Assembly (NCBI GenBank): GCA_045128735.1
Contig: JBGVRT010000051.1
Span: 1-9,917, forward strand
DNA: 9,917 nucleotides
Reading direction: 5' to 3'
Source: RGIG8775 sp045128735
GTDB taxonomy: Bacteria; Bacillota; Clostridia; Oscillospirales; CAG-272
The notes under the pieces: generated by a model
The model's database searches: none
What the model was told of the DNA's origin: nothing
The model's input: the letters and a program-made list of their open reading frames with translations, nothing else
Program-made: the position numbers and the translations under genes
In this document: in pieces, positions 1 to 7,117 of the stretch
Numbering within the stretch: position 1 is the stretch's first letter
Layout: every line of letters begins with the position of its first letter

Positions 1-18
1 TGTGAAATAAATAAAAAA

Positions 19-231
19 ATAGTTTATACCTCGTAAATTGTAACTTTTTATCTGTACACAGATTTTTTGACACCCAAAGAGGAAATCCACTTTTCTTTTT
101 GAAGCCAAAGGCGCAAAAAGAAAATTTCCAAAAAGAAAAACGCCGCATGGGGAGGCGGTCGCTTTTGAAAAAGCTCCGCAAAACTTTTCTGTCGGGGTGC
201 GGCGCGAACACACCTTCAAACAATAATTTAT
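19..231 (+). repeat. Dispersed structured repeat, copy A
   Basis: This is one of four related copies in the window. It matches copy C over its whole length, from the shared AGTTTAYACC start to the shared AACAATAATTTA end, and matches copy D almost base for base from 72 on. It holds three stems: ATCTGT/ACAGAT (50-55 with 58-63), a pyrimidine/purine hairpin (91-101 with 114-124, with an inner GCC/GGC pairing), and GCTTTT/AAAAGC (161-166 with 169-174) flanked by GCGG/CCGC. An open frame runs through it from a TTG at 99, but no ATG or well-placed ribosome binding site supports it, so it is treated as non-coding. It could be a MITE-like element or a structured RNA; the sequence does not decide. 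Confidence 0.85.
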
Positions 232-251
232 CGGTGCGTTATAAAAACGGA

Positions 252-281
252 AAAGAGCCAAGTCACCCGACTTGGCTCTTT
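252..281 (-). terminator. Terminator of the AAA+/zinc-ribbon operon
   Basis: A perfect 13-bp inverted repeat (252-264 with 269-281, loop of 4) lies about 30 bases past the stop codon at 312. On the minus strand the stem AAAGAGCCAAGTC is followed by TTTTCCGTTTTT, a broken but T-rich tract, as expected for intrinsic termination. The hairpin upstream of this operon (4584-4609) has a very similar stem and the same TTTTCCG exit. Confidence 0.8.
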
Positions 282-311
282 GGGGGGATTCAAAATTTTT
301 AACCGCCGCCG

Positions 312-1859
312 TTAATGAACCGCACCGCAATGGGGGCAGATTGGTTCTCTGTTTTCGGTGATGTGGGTTATGTTTCTGAAATACATTCTCGTTTCGGCGT
401 AGCGTGCGTAGAGCTGTTTATCGCGTTTGAGGGTGGGGTCTATCCTCTCGTTTTCATCGGGAACGAAATTCTTTATAGACGTAACCGTATAGCTCTTACC
501 GGTATTGGGGCATAGCATCTCGCTTATCACCGTTCGGCAGGTCTCGCACTCGTATTCGCCGTCCTTATCGCTCTTTGAAATCGGCTTGCCGCAGAATGGG
601 CAGACGTCGCGTGTTTCGTCGGCGGCAATCATACCGCGCAGAAATATCTGTTGCAGTCTGCGGAAGGAGTCGAGGTCGTAGAGGCTTATATAGAGCTTAC
701 CGCCATCGCTCTCGGTGGGGTCGGCGGCGATATACTCGTCTGCCTTTATCTGCTCGCGGAGAATTTCAAGCTTTTTTGCCTCCTTGCCGTCTGTTACAGG
801 CAGGAGGATTATTTTGTATTCTCTGTCCTTCGAAATTGTAAACTCAAGGGCTGAAAGCTCACCGCATGTGATTTTTCGGATATCGAGCCTCCAGCGGTCA
901 AAGGTTGCCGCGGCGTGCGGATTTTTGAAGTCTATAAGCGCGTCCTCGGGAAATTCAAAATTGAAATGCCCTGCGGCGAATACCGACACCATAGCGCAAT
1001 ACGCGCCGTAGCGCTCGTCTGTCGTTACGGCTGTTTGCTCGACGTCAAGCTCGGTATCTGTGTCGCTTTCATAGAACCACTTAAGCAGGTTATAAATAGC
1101 GCGGTAGTCCTTATGGGAACGGAAAATATTGGTCTTTTTCAGCGTCAGAGGCTTTCTTGACTGCTTGTTGCATTGGGTGTAGAGCTGACAGTTCAGCCTT
1201 GCGCGGAGCGTTCGGTCGATAAAAATCAGCTTATCGAGGCAGTTGAGAGCCGTCTGGCGGTTCTTGTCGTGGTCTCTGACGTAGCCTATATGAAGCTTTC
1301 CTATGGCAAGGAAGTAGGAAAGGTGGTTTTCGCGCTCCAGCAGATTTACGTTTATGTCTCTGTGGGCGTAGAGCATATTGCGGAGAAGCTTCATATTCTT
1401 GCTCACGAAGGAAAGCATAGTGTTGACCGCCTTTACGAAGGCGATATTCTCATATATCGAATATGTGTCGATATGGTTGAGAGTCATCAGCTTTCGGGGC
1501 TTAAGCCCTTCGGAGGTCACGTTTTCCCACAGCTCGCTGTGTGCCGATGCGTGAATTACGGTGCGGTTATTTATGACCTGCACCGACTCCACGGGAAGAA
1601 TAACGCTGTTGTCCTTCAGCCTCGATATGGGTCGGGCGAAGATTCGCTTTATTGCGGGCAGGGCGGATACCATTTTGCCGAGCACCGAGAGAAGCGCGTC
1701 GAAGTCGTAATACTCGGGCAGGGCAAAGAGGTTCACCTGCTTAAGAAGCTGAGCGTCAAAGTCGCGGTAGGTCATACCGCCGCGGTTTTCGGCGAACTTA
1801 AGTATATCCGCGTAGTCGTCCTCGGCGGTATAAAAGCCCTTTGTTTTTTCTTCCTGCAT
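312..1859 (-). CDS. Zinc-ribbon partner of McrB-like ATPase (DUF2357-like)
   Basis: This 515-residue protein has no predicted signal peptide or membrane segment. The region at about residues 80-240 (LPVESVQVINNRTVIH, then YENIAFVKAVNTML at 136-149) recalls the DUF2357/McrC-type proteins encoded beside McrB-like ATPases. That likeness comes from memory of the pattern and is weak. The C-terminal part carries a clear zinc ribbon: CPFC at 420-423, CETC at 438-441, C450 nearby, and CPHC at 508-511 just before the end. I cannot find a convincing PD-(D/E)xK site; the closest stretch (residues 322-345) lacks a D...ExK arrangement. The ATG sits 3 bases past the stop of the ATPase gene, with GAGG 8 bases upstream inside that gene's end, which indicates translational coupling. 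It probably works with the ATPase, as effector, adaptor or substrate-binding subunit. Its biochemical activity is unknown. Confidence 0.75.
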   Translation of the reverse strand: MQEEKTKGFYTAEDDYADILKFAENRGGMTYRDFDAQLLKQVNLFALPEYYDFDALLSVLGKMVSALPAIKRIFARPISRLKDNSVILPVESVQVINNRTVIHASAHSELWENVTSEGLKPRKLMTLNHIDTYSIYENIAFVKAVNTMLSFVSKNMKLLRNMLYAHRDINVNLLERENHLSYFLAIGKLHIGYVRDHDKNRQTALNCLDKLIFIDRTLRARLNCQLYTQCNKQSRKPLTLKKTNIFRSHKDYRAIYNLLKWFYESDTDTELDVEQTAVTTDERYGAYCAMVSVFAAGHFNFEFPEDALIDFKNPHAAATFDRWRLDIRKITCGELSALEFTISKDREYKIILLPVTDGKEAKKLEILREQIKADEYIAADPTESDGGKLYISLYDLDSFRRLQQIFLRGMIAADETRDVCPFCGKPISKSDKDGEYECETCRTVISEMLCPNTGKSYTVTSIKNFVPDENERIDPTLKRDKQLYARYAETRMYFRNITHITENREPICPHCGAVH

Positions 1860-1862
1860 AGG

Positions 1863-4562
1863 TTAGTCCTCGCCAAGCTTGAGGATAAACTCACTGCACT
1901 TATTAAGTCCGAGGGCGGCGAATTTTGCGGCAAGAAGCTCTTTGTTTTCGACGCTCTTGTACTCAAGCTTGCTGACAACCTTGCTTAAGAGTATCTGCTC
2001 AAGGGCGGTGTGCTCAGCGGTGGGAGAGCCGGGGAAGCAAGCGCAGTAGATGCTTACGAAGTTCGACATCTGGTCGGCAACGCGGTAGCCGAAGGAGATA
2101 TTGTAGGGCTGAAGAAGCTCCTCAACCTTTCTGACCGTTTCGTGCTGTTCGATTATTATGGGGTGGAAGCTCTTTGCATCCTCAAGCAACTTTGAAAATT
2201 CCTTTGCGGGGATAAAGCGCTTGGGCATTTCGGGCTTGTTTTTGTCTATCTCGGTTCTGGGGGCGCGCTTGTTGAAGTTCATGGTATGGGCGCGGTCGTA
2301 GACCTTGTCGCTTATCTCGAACGTGCTTTCGTCGCGGTTTGCCGTTCCTATGAACCACACGTTTTGGGGAACGGTTATTGTGTGACCGTCCTCAAGCTTT
2401 GCGTAGCTTATCTTAACGCCGTTTTCGGTGCGTGCAAGCGGAACGCCGAGAAGCTTTATTTTTCTGTGCTCCGCCTCGTGCTCCATAAGCGAGAGAAAGT
2501 CGGAGAAGTAGTATTCGATTCGGCTGAGGTTCATTTCGTCAAGGACGATGAAGGTGAGTGCCTCCTCGTTAAGGCAGGCTTTGTAGAGTGCCTGAGTGAA
2601 CTTTTTGGGGGTATAGGTGCGGCTGAACTCGTTGTAGTAGCCGAGAAGCTCGTTTTTGTCACGCCACGAGGACTCTACCTCGATGATGTCGCAGTTGCCC
2701 ATAATCGCCTCGGCGAATATCTTTGGAAGGCTGGTCTTACCCGTACCGCTCATACCCTGAAGAATGGTGAGGTGAGTTGCGCCGAGACCCGCGATAAAGG
2801 TTGCTATGGTTTCGGGCTCGTAGAAAAGGTGAAGTCTCGATTCGCGCGCGTAGTCAACCACAAACTGCACTATGGATGGCAGAGTGGGATTTGCGAAAAG
2901 GCTTGCCTGTCTCTCGGCAAGCTGCCACTTGAAGTCGCTGTCCTTGCCGTCAAGCTCGGTAAAGGCGGGGCAGGGGTCGCTGTCTCGCTTGGGCGCGTCG
3001 GTGGGGGCGTCGCCGCCTTGAACGTCAATAACGATAGGCGTGGGGGTGGGCGCCGGAGCTTCCTCCTCGTCGCCAAGCTCGGTGGCGGGAAGAGTTGCCA
3101 CAAGCATTTCTGCGGTAGTTCCGCGAGAGTAGGGCTTGCGGAGAAGTGCCACAAGAACAATAGCCATGACCACAAGGAAGTAGAAGAAGGACTGCCCCGT
3201 AACCTTGTAGACAAGATCCACGCTGCCGATATCAAAGCCGATAAGGTCCTCGATAAGGTTGCGGATAATGTCCTCGTTAAGCTTTTGAACCACCTCGTAA
3301 TACTTACCGAACATACCGATAAGCAGAGAGGAGATTGCGCCGATGAGTATTTCGAAAAGAGTTATTTTGAAGAACAGACGTGAACGGCAGGCAAAGGAGA
3401 CCACCGAAGCCACGGTCATGCATACCACGGCGGTAAGTATGGCGATAAGGAAGAACGCCACAAGCTGGAAGCCCGAATCAAGGCTGTTGTAGGTCATAAA
3501 AATGTCGTAGCCGTTGAGGGTGACCGAGCCGAGACCGTTTGCGCTGTAGTCTATGTGGATAATGTCGGAGAGAATCGACACAACGGTTGCCGCCGAAACA
3601 AGCAGACCGTAAATGAGGAATTCAATTCTCGCCGTGCGCGCGTCGCGCTCTTGCTCAAAGGGTTCGTACTCTACGGCTCCGCGAATGGCGAAGGCGTGGA
3701 GCAGGGCAATGGCGGCGGACACGAGGAAGGGGACGAAGGCAAGTGTGGTGTAGTTCTCGCCCTTGGAGTTGGACATAGAGCAAACAAGCACGCCTGCAAG
3801 GAAGTAGACAGCTGAAATTGCGGTGTTTAGAACTATTACCGACTTGACCTTTTTGCCGTACTCGCCGTCGGGCCACGAATAAGCTTTGAAGCTGCCGAGG
3901 AGCGAAAGGAAGCTTACAACCGCGCCGACAAAGAGGACGATGAAAACAAGGAGCGAAACGATGTCGCCCGAGCCAACCGCGCTGAGGGGCGCTATGGAGG
4001 AGGTTGTTCCGTCAGCCTCGGTCTTTGTGCAGAGAGGAGTGAAGAAAAGCGCGAAGGTGACGAGGGTGCTGAGAATGCCCGAGGTGAGCAGGATTCTCTT
4101 GCGCGCGCCCGCAGGCTCTGATATAGGATTGTCGGCACGGTGGCAGACAAGCGAAACCGCACTGCCTATTGCCGCGATAACCGTGCCCACAACCGCGAAA
4201 AGCATTCCGATTACGCTGAGGGTGTCTGATATTGCGCCGAGTACCGCCGAAGCGAGGTGACCCGCAAGCGCCGAGCAGAAGAACCAGGGCGAAACCGTGG
4301 TGCGGGTGGTCAGCGTTACGAGAAGTCCGAAGAGGTACGCCGCAATGCAGGCAACTCCTATTGTGGCAATGAGGAACGCCACGGCGGGAGTGTAGTCGTC
4401 GCCCGTAGTCCAAAGGGTCGCGCTTTTTATAAGCGACGCCGAGGTGGAGCTTACCCTGCTTGTGAGAAGCAGAACGTCAAGCACCGTGCCCAGCGCGAAA
4501 AGTACGCCTAAAACTGTTTTTCTCAGTCTTGAGTCTCTGAAAACTCCAACAAAGTTGTTCAT
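1863..4562 (-). CDS. Polytopic membrane protein with C-terminal McrB-like AAA+ ATPase
   Basis: This 899-residue protein has two parts. Residues 1-475 hold about twelve hydrophobic segments (around 15-35, 58-84, 93-113, 118-140, 157-177, 201-223, 240-262, 273-293, 312-332, 366-392, 397-420, 458-475). A Pro/Thr/acid-rich linker (about 495-545) leads to an AAA+ module of the McrB/AAA_5 type. It has Walker A GMSGTGKT (603-610), Walker B FIVLDEMN (671-678) followed by LSRIEYYFSDFLSLME, sensor-like GTANRDE (739-745), and a probable arginine finger in YDRA (R757). Canonical McrB has MNTAD at the sensor position, so nucleotide preference (GTP or ATP) is open. The start is an ATG with AAGGAG 5 bases upstream. 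It is the first gene of an operon with the zinc-ribbon protein. McrB-like engines usually drive a partner, here presumably tethered at the membrane. I do not recognise the membrane domain. Confidence 0.85.
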   Translation of the reverse strand: MNNFVGVFRDSRLRKTVLGVLFALGTVLDVLLLTSRVSSTSASLIKSATLWTTGDDYTPAVAFLIATIGVACIAAYLFGLLVTLTTRTTVSPWFFCSALAGHLASAVLGAISDTLSVIGMLFAVVGTVIAAIGSAVSLVCHRADNPISEPAGARKRILLTSGILSTLVTFALFFTPLCTKTEADGTTSSIAPLSAVGSGDIVSLLVFIVLFVGAVVSFLSLLGSFKAYSWPDGEYGKKVKSVIVLNTAISAVYFLAGVLVCSMSNSKGENYTTLAFVPFLVSAAIALLHAFAIRGAVEYEPFEQERDARTARIEFLIYGLLVSAATVVSILSDIIHIDYSANGLGSVTLNGYDIFMTYNSLDSGFQLVAFFLIAILTAVVCMTVASVVSFACRSRLFFKITLFEILIGAISSLLIGMFGKYYEVVQKLNEDIIRNLIEDLIGFDIGSVDLVYKVTGQSFFYFLVVMAIVLVALLRKPYSRGTTAEMLVATLPATELGDEEEAPAPTPTPIVIDVQGGDAPTDAPKRDSDPCPAFTELDGKDSDFKWQLAERQASLFANPTLPSIVQFVVDYARESRLHLFYEPETIATFIAGLGATHLTILQGMSGTGKTSLPKIFAEAIMGNCDIIEVESSWRDKNELLGYYNEFSRTYTPKKFTQALYKACLNEEALTFIVLDEMNLSRIEYYFSDFLSLMEHEAEHRKIKLLGVPLARTENGVKISYAKLEDGHTITVPQNVWFIGTANRDESTFEISDKVYDRAHTMNFNKRAPRTEIDKNKPEMPKRFIPAKEFSKLLEDAKSFHPIIIEQHETVRKVEELLQPYNISFGYRVADQMSNFVSIYCACFPGSPTAEHTALEQILLSKVVSKLEYKSVENKELLAAKFAALGLNKCSEFILKLGED

Positions 4563-4583
4563 TTTTTCTCCTTTTTTTTCGGA

Positions 4584-4609
4584 AAAGGGCTGAGTTGACT
4601 CAGCCCTTT
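4584..4609 (-). terminator. Hairpin between aldolase gene and AAA+ operon
   Basis: A perfect 12-bp inverted repeat (4584-4595 with 4598-4609, so in practice 11 bp with a 4-base loop) ends 21 bases before the ATPase ATG. On the minus strand it reads AAAGGGCTGAGT, then its complement, then TTTTCCG. It most likely ends transcription from the aldolase gene. No promoter fits in the short space between it and the ATPase start, so it may instead act as a partial terminator or attenuator for the operon. Confidence 0.6.
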
Positions 4610-4771
4610 ATTGGTTTTGATTGGTATTGTGGCAGACGAGCAATGCTCGCCCCTACGGTACACCGATTTGATTTGTTTGTAGCCCAAGGCTAACGAGCCT
4701 TTGTATAAAAGGCGAGTGGGATGCGTGCGCTATGTTCGCACAAACGATAGCGCGCTGACCTTTTGAGGTGG
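4610..4771. repeat. Palindrome-rich intergenic spacer
   Basis: The spacer holds several short inverted repeats in a row: CGAGCA/TGCTCG (4637-4642 with 4644-4649, beside a GGGGCGAGC motif on the minus strand), AGCC/GGCT (4681-4691), GCCTTT/AAAGGC (4697-4702 with 4708-4713), and GCGCTAT/ATAGCGC (4727-4733 with 4747-4753, extendable by two pairs). None has a T-tract. The arrangement looks like a mosaic of REP-type elements of the sort found between genes in gut Clostridia, but there is no second copy in this window to prove repetition. I see no convincing promoter here. Confidence 0.45.
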
Positions 4772-5635
4772 TTAGGCCTTGTTTGCAGAGCCGAAAAGCT
4801 CGATCTTTTCTCTTACTGTTGCCTTGATAGCCTCAACTCCGGGAGCGAGAAGCTTTCTGGGGTCAAAGCCCTTGCCCTGAAGGTCCTTGCCCTCTTCAAC
4901 GTATCCGCGAACAGCTGCCGCGAAAGCGAGCTGGCACTCGGTGTTAACGTTGATCTTGGAAACGCCGAGAGAAATAGCCTTCTTTATCATATCAGCGGGG
5001 ATACCTGTGCCGCCGTGAAGAACGAGGGGCATATCAACAGTAATCTCGCCTATCTTGCCGAGAACCTCAAAGTTAAGTCCTGCCCAATTTTCGGGGTACT
5101 TACCGTGAATGTTACCGATACCTGCCGCGAGCATAGTTACGCCAAGGTCAGCAATCATCTTGCACTCTGCGGGGTCAGCAACCTCGCCGCCGCCGATAAC
5201 GCCGTCCTCTTCGCCGCCGATAGCGCCAACCTCTGCCTCAAGAGAAAGTCCGAGCTTTTCGCAGGTCTCAACAAGCTCCTTGGTCTTTGCGATGTTCTCC
5301 TCGATGGGGTAGTGAGAACCGTCGAACATAATGGAGGAGAAGCCTGCCTCGATGCAAGCCTTTGCGCCCTCGTAAGAACCGTGGTCAAGGTGGAGAGCAA
5401 CGGGAACTGTGATTCCAAGTCCCTCGATCATACCCTCAACCATACCAACGATGGTCTTATATCCGCACATATACTTGCCCGCGCCCTCGGATACGCCGAG
5501 AATTACGGGAGAGTTCATTTCCTGTGCTGTGAGGAGAATAGCCTTTGTCCATTCAAGGTTGTTGATATTGAACTGACCAACCGCGTATTTTCCTGCTTTT
5601 GCTTTTGTAAGCATTTCCTTTGCCGATACTAACAT
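4772..5635 (-). CDS. fba: Class II fructose-1,6-bisphosphate aldolase
   Basis: This cytosolic enzyme interconverts fructose 1,6-bisphosphate with dihydroxyacetone phosphate and glyceraldehyde 3-phosphate in glycolysis and gluconeogenesis. At 287 residues it matches the short Gram-positive class II type. Visible family motifs are VGQFNINN (19-26), LHLDHGSYE (81-89) with catalytic D84 and zinc ligand H85, EAEVG (133-137) with the metal-binding Glu, GGEEDG (140-145), GNIHGKY (H177), LVLHGGTGI (H207), and the phosphate-binding KINVNTE (227-233). All key residues are present and the protein is full length. The ATG is preceded by GGAAGG 8 bases upstream. It has its own promoter (5725-5753) and a leader with two hairpins. 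A related class II activity, such as tagatose-bisphosphate aldolase, cannot be wholly excluded. Confidence 0.95.
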   Translation of the reverse strand: MLVSAKEMLTKAKAGKYAVGQFNINNLEWTKAILLTAQEMNSPVILGVSEGAGKYMCGYKTIVGMVEGMIEGLGITVPVALHLDHGSYEGAKACIEAGFSSIMFDGSHYPIEENIAKTKELVETCEKLGLSLEAEVGAIGGEEDGVIGGGEVADPAECKMIADLGVTMLAAGIGNIHGKYPENWAGLNFEVLGKIGEITVDMPLVLHGGTGIPADMIKKAISLGVSKINVNTECQLAFAAAVRGYVEEGKDLQGKGFDPRKLLAPGVEAIKATVREKIELFGSANKA

Positions 5636-5647
5636 TTTTGTTTCCTT

Positions 5648-5709
5648 CCGTTTGACCTCTTTGGGTCACGGCAGAAGAATTGGAATTTGCGCACGCGCAT
5701 TCTTCGCCG
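5648..5709 (-). promoter_or_regulatory. Structured leader of the aldolase gene
   Basis: Two inverted repeats lie between the predicted transcription start (about 5718) and the ribosome binding site. The first pairs 5699-5709 with 5669-5680 (GAAGAAT and CGGC blocks, one bulged base). The second pairs TGACC 5653-5657 with GGTCA 5664-5668, with a CCG/CGG extension at 5648-5650 and 5669-5671 that shares bases with the first, so the two could compete. Neither is followed by a T-run. I recognise no known riboswitch. Confidence 0.45.
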
Positions 5710-5724
5710 ATATTTACATCAATA

Positions 5725-5753
5725 ATTATATACTATTTCGGCGAATAAATCAA
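5725..5753 (-). promoter_or_regulatory. Promoter of the aldolase gene
   Basis: On the minus strand a TTGATT box (5753-5748) is separated by exactly 17 bases from a perfect TATAAT (5730-5725). This is a good sigma-A-type promoter and places the transcript start near 5718, about 80 bases before the aldolase ATG. The -35 box overlaps the stop codon of the symporter gene. Confidence 0.75.
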
Positions 5754-7102
5754 GGGGTTTTGCTATTTTTTCCACTCGGCGTGCAGATTTTTTTGCCTGC
5801 AAAATAAAATTTTGTCTCGATTGCTATTTCGTTTCGCCCGAGAATGAGGACGAAAAGGTTTATCAAGGTCATCACGCCTACGGTTACGTCGGATATTGCC
5901 CACGCCTTTTCCGAGGGGATAACTCCGCCTAAAAGCACGAAAAGCGAGTAGGCGGGAATGAGCAGTTTTTTGACAAGCGGCTTTTTTGAGACGAAGTCGG
6001 CGCACTCAAGGGCGTAGTGGGAAAGGCAGGAGATTGTGGCAAAGCCGAAGCAGAGCACCGCAAAGGACATAGCAAGGGCAACGGTTTTGCCAATCGGCGG
6101 CGGAAAGGGGGCTGAATAGGCTGCTATCACGGCTTTTATTGGGGCGTGTGAGAGCTCTGCCGCCTCACTGTAGTTGAGCATCAGCGTAAAGCCCGTGAGA
6201 CTGCACAAAAGCAGGGTGTCGATAAAGACCTCGGCAACGCCCATAAAGCCCTGCTCGCAGGGCGGTGCGTTTGAGTTTATATGCGCCGTAGGCGAGGTGC
6301 CGCAGCCTGCCTCGTTTGAGAAAAGTCCGCGCATCACGCCAAAGCGGAGGGCGCGTGACAAAAGGAAACCGAAAATACCGCCCGACGCGCTTTCGGGGGT
6401 AAAAGCTTCGGAGAGGATTTTCAAAAAGAGGGAAGGAAGCAGGGCGCGGCGCGGAATTATGACGGTTAGCGACAGGACCACGTAAAAAAGGCTCATAAAG
6501 GGCACGAGGGCAGAGGTGAGCGAGGTGATTTTCTCCGCGCCGCCGCGCATAAGCGAGAAGCAGAAAATCGCAAGAATTGCTCCGCAGAGCAGGGGCGGAA
6601 CTGACAGCGAGCTGTCAAGAGCCTCGGCAACCGCACCGGTTTGAATCACCGCGCCCATTGAGAGGCAGTTGCAGATGCAGAGCAGGGCAAAGACCGTGGA
6701 GAGGGCTTTGCCGTGAGTGGGGAGCAGAGCGCGTATGTAGTAGGGCGCACCGCCCTTGAAGCCGTTTTTCGACGGAACTCTGCGGCGCATAGCAAGCACA
6801 ACCTCGGCGTATTTGAGCACAGCCGCCACGCAGGCGCTTATCCACATCCAGAAAATCGCCCCGAAGCCTCCCGAAAATATGGCTGCGGCAACTCCCGCTA
6901 CGTTTCCCACGCCAAGGGTGCCCGCAAGCGACAGCGCAAGCGCGCGGAATGAGCTTTTGCCGTTTTTGGCAAAAGCCCCCGCCACGCGGCGGAATTTCGT
7001 TATTGGAAAGAATCTGAGCTTGAACAAAAAGTAAAGCCCTGTGAGCATAAGCACGATGGGAACAGTCGCGCCTAAGAGATATTTGTTTATAAATTCGAGC
7101 AT
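5750..7102 (-). CDS. AGCS-family sodium:alanine/glycine symporter
   Basis: This 450-residue inner-membrane protein belongs to the alanine or glycine:cation symporter family, which brings in small neutral amino acids with sodium. Diagnostic stretches are GTLGVGNVAGVAAAIFSGG (61-79) with GAIFWMW (81-87), GGAPYYI (117-123), and RGLFSNEAGCGTSPTAHI (258-275). It has roughly ten or eleven hydrophobic segments, as usual for the family. The frame stays open upstream to 7216, but those extra 38 codons are translated repeat copy B. The start used here (MLEFINKYLL) has AAGGAA 5 bases upstream and fits the normal family N-terminus. Substrate, alanine or glycine, cannot be told apart from sequence. No canonical terminator follows it, so transcripts may run on into the aldolase gene. 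No clear promoter was found; it would have to lie within or beyond repeat B. Confidence 0.93.
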   Translation of the reverse strand: MLEFINKYLLGATVPIVLMLTGLYFLFKLRFFPITKFRRVAGAFAKNGKSSFRALALSLAGTLGVGNVAGVAAAIFSGGFGAIFWMWISACVAAVLKYAEVVLAMRRRVPSKNGFKGGAPYYIRALLPTHGKALSTVFALLCICNCLSMGAVIQTGAVAEALDSSLSVPPLLCGAILAIFCFSLMRGGAEKITSLTSALVPFMSLFYVVLSLTVIIPRRALLPSLFLKILSEAFTPESASGGIFGFLLSRALRFGVMRGLFSNEAGCGTSPTAHINSNAPPCEQGFMGVAEVFIDTLLLCSLTGFTLMLNYSEAAELSHAPIKAVIAAYSAPFPPPIGKTVALAMSFAVLCFGFATISCLSHYALECADFVSKKPLVKKLLIPAYSLFVLLGGVIPSEKAWAISDVTVGVMTLINLFVLILGRNEIAIETKFYFAGKKICTPSGKNSKTP

Positions 7103-7107
7103 GGTTT

Positions 7108-7113
7108 TTCCTT
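7108..7113 (-). promoter_or_regulatory. Ribosome binding site that sets the symporter start
   Basis: AAGGAA on the minus strand lies 5 bases before the ATG at 7102. It decides against the longer reading frame beginning at 7216, whose first 38 codons fall in repeat B. Confidence 0.75.
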
Positions 7114-7117
7114 GAAT

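Noticed and set aside
19..231. A CRISPR array as the explanation for the repeats
   Set aside because: The copies are 150-210 bp, far apart, in both orientations and without regular spacers, and no cas gene is present.
1173..1988. A 271-codon plus-strand frame across the zinc-ribbon gene and the end of the AAA+ gene
   Set aside because: It crosses the junction of two real minus-strand genes and has no recognisable domain.
2286..3383. A 365-codon plus-strand frame inside the AAA+ gene
   Set aside because: Antisense shadow of a gene with clear Walker motifs on the other strand; no family likeness and no ribosome binding site of note.
4763..5632. A 289-codon plus-strand frame opposite the aldolase gene
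   Set aside because: Exact antisense shadow of a gene with all catalytic residues present.
5669..5709. A terminator for the symporter gene
   Set aside because: The stem is there, but no T-run follows on the minus strand and it lies downstream of the aldolase promoter, so it fits a leader structure better.
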